DNA from: CBINFS01 sp966250015
GTDB lineage: Bacteria; Bacteroidota; Rhodothermia; Rhodothermales; DASSAV01
Direction of reading: 5' to 3'
Length of the DNA stretch: 8,196 nt
Assembly: GCA_966250015.1 (NCBI GenBank)
Contig: CBINFS010000078.1
Coordinates: 1-8,196, forward strand
Of the stretch, positions 1 to 3,877 are shown in pieces. Below the pieces are notes generated by a model, which made no database searches, was not told the origin of the DNA, and saw only the letters and a program-made list of their open reading frames with translations. The first letter of the stretch is position 1, and every line of letters starts with the position of its first letter. Made by a program: the position numbers and the translations under genes.

Positions 1-116
1 GTCCGCGAACCGACTTTCTATCGAACCCTTAATGGGTATTGAAACTCATCATCCCGCAATTCGTCATCGTCAGCCTTACGATACCCTTTCTATCGAACCC
101 TTAATGGGTATTGAAC
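1..116 (+). CRISPR. Leader-distal end of a CRISPR array (two repeats, one full spacer)
   Basis: Two repeat copies are visible, at 14-45 and 86-116. They are identical over 30 nt (14-43 and 86-115), starting CTTTCTATCG and containing the short palindrome ACCC-TTAAT-GGGT. The first copy ends ATTGAAAC, a typical 3' end of type I and type III repeats that become the crRNA 5' handle. The second copy ends ATTGAAC and lacks one A, as expected of a decayed terminal repeat. The spacer between them (46-85) is 40 nt, and 1-13 would be the end of another spacer. The repeat orientation and the decayed last copy both place the leader to the left, outside the window. With only two repeats visible the call rests on repeat form, but the ring nuclease gene nearby supports it. 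Confidence 0.9.
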
Positions 117-129
117 CTTACCGCGCGGT

Positions 130-137
130 GAATTCAA
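130..137. repeat. GAATTCAA boundary motif, copy 1
   Basis: This copy, in the context TGAATTCA, lies 13 nt after the last CRISPR repeat and about 90 nt before the first gene. It is one of four copies in the window, all at gene boundaries. Confidence 0.4.
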
Positions 138-187
138 TCGTCTGCGTCTGACTTCCACCGGCACGTCTCGCCTCACTTTTCTGCTAC

Positions 188-195
188 TATCTTTG
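188..195 (+). promoter_or_regulatory. Putative -7 promoter element TATCTTTG (Bacteroidota type)
   Basis: TATCTTTG matches the Bacteroidota primary sigma -7 consensus TAnnTTTG exactly. It lies 33 nt upstream of the ATG at 229, so transcription would start near 200-203 and leave a short leader. No convincing TTG -33 element is seen at the usual spacing, around 166-168. The site also argues against an upstream TTG start at 193, which lies inside it. Confidence 0.5.
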
Positions 196-228
196 CGGCC
201 GTTTACGAACAATCTGACGAGCGGCCCG

Positions 229-594
229 ATGCCTGAGCTTATAAACCTGACGCCACACCCGGTGACCCTGCTTACCTCTTCCGGTGAGCCGGTGGAGCTG
301 ATGCCCTCCGGCAGCGTGGCCCGCCTGGTGTGGGCGCCCGCTGGTTCGGAGCGTATCGAGGTGGAGGGGAACTCGGTGGAGGTGCTCTCCGCGATAGGCT
401 TACCGATCGTTACCGGCCTGCCGGAGGTGCGTCCGAACGTGCTGCTGGTAGTGTCGGCGCTGGTGGCGCTCCACTATCCCTACCGCCCCGACCTGGTCTT
501 TCCGGCAACGGGTCCGGGTGACGGAGCCGAGCGCGACGAGCGGGGGCAGATCACAGGCATTCGCCGACTGCGCCGGGCAGCCCCGGCCATGTAG
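229..594 (+). CDS. Small conserved protein of unknown function (INLTPH-type)
   Basis: A 121-aa protein. The pattern INLTPHPV (residues 5-12), PSGSVAR (26-32), GLPEVRP (63-69), VVSALVA (74-80), RPDLVFP (86-92) and RDERGQITGIRRL (102-114) resembles a compact, apparently cytoplasmic family that I recall from phage, plasmid and other accessory regions, with no established function. I see no signal peptide, membrane segment or catalytic motif. The ATG at 229 is preferred over a TTG at 193 because the family pattern begins right after it and the TTG lies in the putative promoter. No good Shine-Dalgarno sequence is present. It is the first gene after the CRISPR array and its stop codon overlaps a copy of the GAATTCAA motif. 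The existence of the gene is well supported; its role is unknown. Confidence 0.8.
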   Translation: MPELINLTPHPVTLLTSSGEPVELMPSGSVARLVWAPAGSERIEVEGNSVEVLSAIGLPIVTGLPEVRPNVLLVVSALVALHYPYRPDLVFPATGPGDGAERDERGQITGIRRLRRAAPAM

Positions 595-601
595 AATTCA
601 A
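594..601. repeat. GAATTCAA boundary motif, copy 2
   Basis: The first base is the last base of the TAG stop of the preceding gene, so the motif sits exactly at the gene end. It is followed by AATTC-A-ACGTGG and, about 20 nt later, by a related AATTCCACGG. The 595-703 gap otherwise shows no gene and no clear promoter. Confidence 0.4.
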
Positions 602-703
602 CGTGGAGACGTGTCAATTCCACGGTTGCTGATGCGCAGGATGGGAATCGCTAACCTCTCGAAATGAACCCGTCCTCACACACCAACTGATCCGAAGCCA
701 GAC

Positions 704-1177
704 ATGAACGCATCGAACCTTACACGAATAACCGGGACATCCAAACCGAGCGTGAACGCGACCTCAGCGAACGGGCAGGTGGCGGTTCAAGCGCTCGTCA
801 TCGTCGGGACGATTATCGAAGGGCTCCTCCGTTACACCGCCGCCCGCGAAGAGACGCGGCGGCTGGCTGCGGAACTCGAACACGAGCTTCGCAAGGGGGA
901 GCTCCAATTGCAAGCTTTGTGCGAGTAGCTTGCCTATAACCGCGATTTTATTGCCCGACAGGCCGATGAGGCGGAGGCGCACCGGGAGGCCATTCGCACC
1001 CTGATGGAAGTCCTGATGGCCGAAGTACGACACATGGTTGATAAGCTGAGCGAGCTGCCGGCAGATGTGTCTAAGGACGGGCATCCCCTCGTAGCGTTCG
1101 TACTCGAATATCAGAGGCAAATTGCGGAGCTGGCCAGGCAGCTCACACCGATCCATTTTTCAGAAATCAACCTGTAG
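704..1177 (+). pseudogene. Coiled-coil protein gene interrupted by an in-frame amber codon
   Basis: The ATG at 704 opens a frame that stops at TAG 926-928 after 74 codons. The same frame then continues without another stop to TAG 1175-1177, which would give 157 residues in all. Both halves look coding: codons such as GAG, GCG, CTG, GCC and CGC dominate on each side, and the Glu/Arg/Leu/Ala-rich helical pattern runs straight across the stop (ELQLQALCE, stop, LAYNRDFIARQ). A single C-to-T change of a CAG codon would explain it. The N-terminal part has a hydrophobic stretch (about residues 26-42, VAVQALVIVGTIIEGLL) that could be a membrane segment, followed by a charged coiled coil. An internal ATG at 1004 could restart the second half. 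The next gene starts 8 nt downstream, so the two probably form an operon. Alternatives are a 74-aa gene plus remnant, or stop-codon readthrough. I recognise no family. Confidence 0.6.
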
Positions 1178-1185
1178 AGATTTTC

Positions 1186-1638
1186 ATGTGGTTGCTTCCT
1201 GTGGCGGTGACGCTGGTATGCGATATCTTTGTTTTTAATGCCCGGTGCGAAACGGCCGTCATGGGCAATTCGCTCCGCCGTGCCCGGCTCGAAAACATTT
1301 TAGCGCTGCGTGCGATGCAGGAAAAGCACCGGGCGAAGGTCCGGCAGGAAACGGCCGAACGGATGAAGATGAGTGCCACTCGGAACCTGACGGTCCTGCG
1401 CCAGGCCGCCGAAGATCTCCGCCGCGCCGAGGAGACGATCGGCACGTTCCGGACCGAGGCGGATTCGAGCAACGTCGGATGCGAGAGCAGGAAGTTGGAG
1501 CAATTGATCCAGGAAAATGAAGCCGTCCTGAGCGATCCGCTCGCGGCTGCGGACTCCGTATTGTCCTGGGAGAATGAGACAGAACCGGAAGGTTGCTTTA
1601 CCCTCGAGGAACTCGCGAAGTGGGTTACTGAGGCCTGA
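1186..1638 (+). CDS. Hypothetical coiled-coil protein with N-terminal hydrophobic segment
   Basis: A 150-aa protein of unrecognised family. Residues 3-17 (LLPVAVTLVCDIFVF) are hydrophobic and could be a signal anchor. They are followed at about residues 30-34 by a basic patch (LRRAR), so the positive-inside rule would place the C-terminus in the cytoplasm. The middle (about residues 30-115) is rich in Glu, Arg, Ala, Leu and Gln and looks like a long helical coiled coil. The tail is acidic and ends with EELAKWVTEA. The start at 1186 lies 8 nt after the end of the preceding frame, with a weak AGAG upstream. A start at ATG 1261 would remove the hydrophobic segment. Its last 14 nt overlap the 3' end of the opposite-strand ring nuclease gene. 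The antisense frame here is Ser/Arg-rich and less protein-like. Confidence 0.6.
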   Translation: MWLLPVAVTLVCDIFVFNARCETAVMGNSLRRARLENILALRAMQEKHRAKVRQETAERMKMSATRNLTVLRQAAEDLRRAEETIGTFRTEADSSNVGCESRKLEQLIQENEAVLSDPLAAADSVLSWENETEPEGCFTLEELAKWVTEA

Positions 1639-2839
1639 TCACGACGACGTGGTCCAGCAGCCACGTCTTCGGATCAATGTCGGCGTGCACCTCGATGCGC
1701 CCGGGCAGGGGCTCGGGCCAGCGGTAGCGGAGGGCATCCTCCCGGCCTTCGGATTCGACGGCGAGGAAGCGCTCGAGGATGGGCACTTCCGAGAGCTCCC
1801 TGTTCACCCGGCTGACTGCACGGCTAACCTGTCCGTTGTTCATCCATGCCGCTGAGGGGGTAGCGCCCGGCCGGCAATAACCTTCTACCAGCTCCCGGCG
1901 GCGATGAACCGGATGCTTCATGGCTTCCGACAGGCGATCGCTGGAAGAATAGAGCTCCGTGACGGAAACGTCCCCTCCGTGCGCCTCGATGGCATCCGCA
2001 AGCGCCAGGAACGTTCCCACTTCGGCCGGTGTGAGCCGGCATGCGTCGAGGCACGATCCGTCTTCTCTGCATGCGGCGAGCGTTGCGCCCTGGTTGTCGA
2101 ACGTCACGCGAAACGCTGCCGGCTTTTCTTCACGAACGGTATGGGGCTCGAGCGCGGCAAGCAGCGCTCTAAGGCCGGATGGACCTTCCGGTTGGCTGAC
2201 ATGGATCTGTCGCAACACCCCGCGAAGACGGGGAAACTCGATGTCCACACGGCGGATTCTCACCAGGCCGGCAGTCTCCTCTGTGGGATAGTAGAAGGTG
2301 TTCCTCAGAGGGCCGGGTAGCGGGTCCGGCGAGACGAGCACGTGGGTGAGCCGGTCGGCGGGACGTGCGAAGACCGAAAAAGCGGTCATCAGGTGGGCAC
2401 TCATCGTCTTCCGCCCACCGGCGATTGAGCCAACGACTGGCGGCATGTCCTCGCGCGTTAGCCGCTCCACCAGGCCATAGCACAGATCGGCAAAAGCTGC
2501 GTCGTCGCCGAGGGTTTGCACGTCCTCGAGCGGTAAACCATGCGACTTCGGTACGTGAATGTTCAGGGGAACCACCTCCGTCATCCCGAGCACCTCCTGG
2601 CAGAAGGGGGCCCAGCGGTTCGTTGCATCCTCAATCAAGGTGCCGGAGATCGGGTCGTACTGCAACTCCCCCAACAGGCGAGCGCGCAGGTAGGCTTCAC
2701 CGGCAGCAGTGGTCACCACCTCGACGGACGAGGGGAAAAGGGCAGGCTGTTGCTGCCGCGCCAGCGACCAGACCGTCTCGGTGAGCACCTGGGGACTCTG
2801 ACCGGTCGCGATTAAGAGGACGTAGGATTCCTGTTTCAT
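1625..2839 (-). CDS. csm6: CRISPR-associated CARF ring nuclease, NE0113/Csm6-type
   Basis: A 404-aa protein of the family called Cas_NE0113 (TIGR02584), labelled in databases as the ring nuclease Csm6. Family members sense, and several degrade, the cyclic oligoadenylate made by Cas10 during type III interference, thereby switching the alarm off. An N-terminal CARF (Rossmann-like) domain shows ATGQSPQVLTET (residues 11-22), VVTTAAGEAY (41-50) and the signature SIAGGRKTM (138-146), followed by a THVLVSP strand (165-171). The C-terminal part has an LTPAEVGTFLAL helix (269-280), QVSRAVSRVNREL (337-349) and an ESEGREDALRYRW segment (362-374), like the winged-helix-type tail typical of this family. 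A canonical HEPN ribonuclease domain is not evident, although RLSEAMKH (302-309) fits R-X6-H. The start at 2839 is chosen because the first CARF strand follows directly; in-frame ATGs at 2884 and 2899 would add 15 or 20 residues. It is transcribed towards the small coiled-coil genes and away from the exonuclease. Confidence 0.88.
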   Translation of the reverse strand: MKQESYVLLIATGQSPQVLTETVWSLARQQQPALFPSSVEVVTTAAGEAYLRARLLGELQYDPISGTLIEDATNRWAPFCQEVLGMTEVVPLNIHVPKSHGLPLEDVQTLGDDAAFADLCYGLVERLTREDMPPVVGSIAGGRKTMSAHLMTAFSVFARPADRLTHVLVSPDPLPGPLRNTFYYPTEETAGLVRIRRVDIEFPRLRGVLRQIHVSQPEGPSGLRALLAALEPHTVREEKPAAFRVTFDNQGATLAACREDGSCLDACRLTPAEVGTFLALADAIEAHGGDVSVTELYSSSDRLSEAMKHPVHRRRELVEGYCRPGATPSAAWMNNGQVSRAVSRVNRELSEVPILERFLAVESEGREDALRYRWPEPLPGRIEVHADIDPKTWLLDHVVVIRPQ

Positions 2840-2926
2840 GTTCAGCGAGAGATGGGGAATGGGGTGAGCAAAATAGGAAATCATAAACAGGAAGCCCATT
2901 CCGCCAGACCACAGAGTGATTTTTTA

Positions 2927-2952
2927 GGCTGAAAACGCAGCCAAAAAGGCTG
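2927..2952 (-). promoter_or_regulatory. Overlapping alternative hairpins in the ring nuclease leader
   Basis: GGCTG at 2927-2931 and again at 2948-2952 can each pair with the single CAGCC at 2938-2942, with loops of 6 and 5 nt, so the two hairpins exclude each other. In the minus-strand transcript the second hairpin would be followed by UAAAAAA. If the leader starts near 2955 this could act in attenuation or in leader stability. The stems are only 5 bp, so support is weak. Confidence 0.25.
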
Positions 2953-2960
2953 AGCGAACA

Positions 2961-2990
2961 CAAACAATGGATCATCGAGGTTGAATTCAA
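2961..2990 (-). promoter_or_regulatory. Putative promoter of the ring nuclease gene, with GAATTCAA motif copy 3
   Basis: Read on the minus strand, TTG of the palindrome TTGAATTCAA (2981-2990) is followed after exactly 19 nt by ATTGTTTG (complement of 2961-2968). The TTTG half of the Bacteroidota -7 box and the -33 spacing fit the consensus; the leading TA does not. Transcription would start near 2955, giving a leader of about 115 nt to the chosen ATG. The 10-bp perfect palindrome is one of two such copies flanking the exonuclease gene. Confidence 0.35.
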
Positions 2991-3001
2991 CACATAGCCG
3001 T

Positions 3002-3038
3002 GTGCTTCCATACGGCCTGTTCGCGTATGGAAAGCCAC
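3002..3038. promoter_or_regulatory. Inverted repeat in the divergent intergenic region (possible operator or hairpin)
   Basis: TTCCATACG (3006-3014) and CGTATGGAA (3024-3032) are perfect 9-bp inverted arms around a 9-nt spacer. Allowing two single-base bulges, the match extends outward to GTG at 3002 and CAC ending at 3038. It lies between the divergent ring nuclease and exonuclease genes, about 50 nt before the exonuclease start and just upstream of a weak -7-like TAGTTTTC (3040-3047). The position suits a repressor operator; a leader hairpin is the alternative. Confidence 0.5.
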
Positions 3039-3087
3039 GTAGTTTTCTATCAGAATAACCACCCTGACCAAACACGTGCGCGCGGCC

Positions 3088-3774
3088 ATGTTCATCGCAT
3101 GGGATCTCGAAACCTGCCCTCTTCCACTCGATGCACTTACCGAAGCCGGTCGGCAGCGTCTGGAGCAGCAGATGGAAGCTGCCGGGGTGGCGGGATTGGA
3201 TCCCGAGCACGCGGAAGCCCTGAAGGTGCGCAGCCTGCACCCGATGCTCGGGTGGATTTGCTGTCTCTCAGTCGTAGCGGCTACTGATCCCGGTGAACCA
3301 AGAACACCCCGCTCGTACGTTGCCACGAGCCCCGAAGGCGAACTGGAGTTGTTGCGGGCATTCTGGTCCGATCTGGAGCGTCTCGGCAACCGATCGGTGA
3401 CGTGGATCACCTTTAACGGCAAGCGCTTCGACGTAGAGTTCCTGCTATCGCGTTCACTATACCACGGCCTTTATCCCACACGTACGGATCTGCTCGACCA
3501 GTACCCTTATAGCTTTTCGCCTCATTGCGACCTGATGACGATCTGGCGTCGCTCGGCGATGCGACTGGAAGACGCGTGCGAGCTGCTTGGCGTCGAATCG
3601 CCAAAAAAAGAGATGGACGGAAGCGGTGTCTGTGAGGCGGTAGCCGACGGGCGCCTCGACGACGTACGTCGATACTGTGAGGCTGACGTACTTGCCACGA
3701 TGGCATGCTTCGCACGCGTGGCACCGATTTTCCACGCCGGTTCACGGCGCCGTATGCACTTTGCGACCGGTTGA
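3088..3774 (+). CDS. Stand-alone DEDDy 3'-5' exonuclease, PolB-like
   Basis: A 228-aa protein resembling the predicted PolB-like 3'-5' exonucleases (Pfam DNA_pol_B_exo2 type). These have an RNase H-like fold and use two metal ions to remove nucleotides from 3' ends. All motifs are present: ExoI DLE (D6, E8), ExoII FNGKRFD (109-115, acidic D115) and ExoIII YCEAD (Y196, D200), which makes it DEDDy. The family segments CDLM (147-150), LEDACELLGV (160-169), PKKEMDGSGV (172-181) and YCEADVLAT (196-204) also fit. No polymerase, helicase or membrane part is attached. ATG 3088 is preferred because the first strand of the fold follows directly; a GTG at 3076 would add four residues. It is divergent from the ring nuclease gene and lies 103 nt upstream of the helicase gene on the same strand, so joint action with the helicase is likely. 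The substrate (DNA or RNA) cannot be told from the sequence. Confidence 0.87.
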   Translation: MFIAWDLETCPLPLDALTEAGRQRLEQQMEAAGVAGLDPEHAEALKVRSLHPMLGWICCLSVVAATDPGEPRTPRSYVATSPEGELELLRAFWSDLERLGNRSVTWITFNGKRFDVEFLLSRSLYHGLYPTRTDLLDQYPYSFSPHCDLMTIWRRSAMRLEDACELLGVESPKKEMDGSGVCEAVADGRLDDVRRYCEADVLATMACFARVAPIFHAGSRRRMHFATG

Positions 3775-3780
3775 ATTCAA
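3771..3780. repeat. GAATTCAA boundary motif, copy 4 (palindrome TTGAATTCAA)
   Basis: The same 10-bp palindrome as at 2981-2990, here overlapping the TGA stop of the exonuclease gene (3772-3774). The 103-nt gap to the helicase also holds TAATCTTG (3818-3825), one mismatch from the Bacteroidota -7 box. No terminator is visible in this gap. Confidence 0.4.
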
Positions 3781-3877
3781 AAGGTTCTCGATGAATGGGA
3801 AGCGCCCGGACGGCTGATAATCTTGAAACTAACTTGCTGCCAATTAGATCATCGCTTCGCTCAACCCTGCAGACGAC

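Noticed and set aside
764..1156. Open frame on the minus strand, 130 aa, spanning the amber codon of the plus-strand gene
   Set aside because: No family pattern, while the plus strand has strong coding character on both sides of the stop and an adjacent gene in tight spacing.
1167..1664. Open frame on the minus strand, 165 aa
   Set aside because: Very Ser/Arg-rich, typical of an antisense shadow, and it overlaps the end of the ring nuclease gene on the same strand.
2697..3422. Open frame on the minus strand, 241 aa
   Set aside because: Crosses the divergent promoter region and overlaps both the ring nuclease and exonuclease genes in other frames; no recognisable domain.
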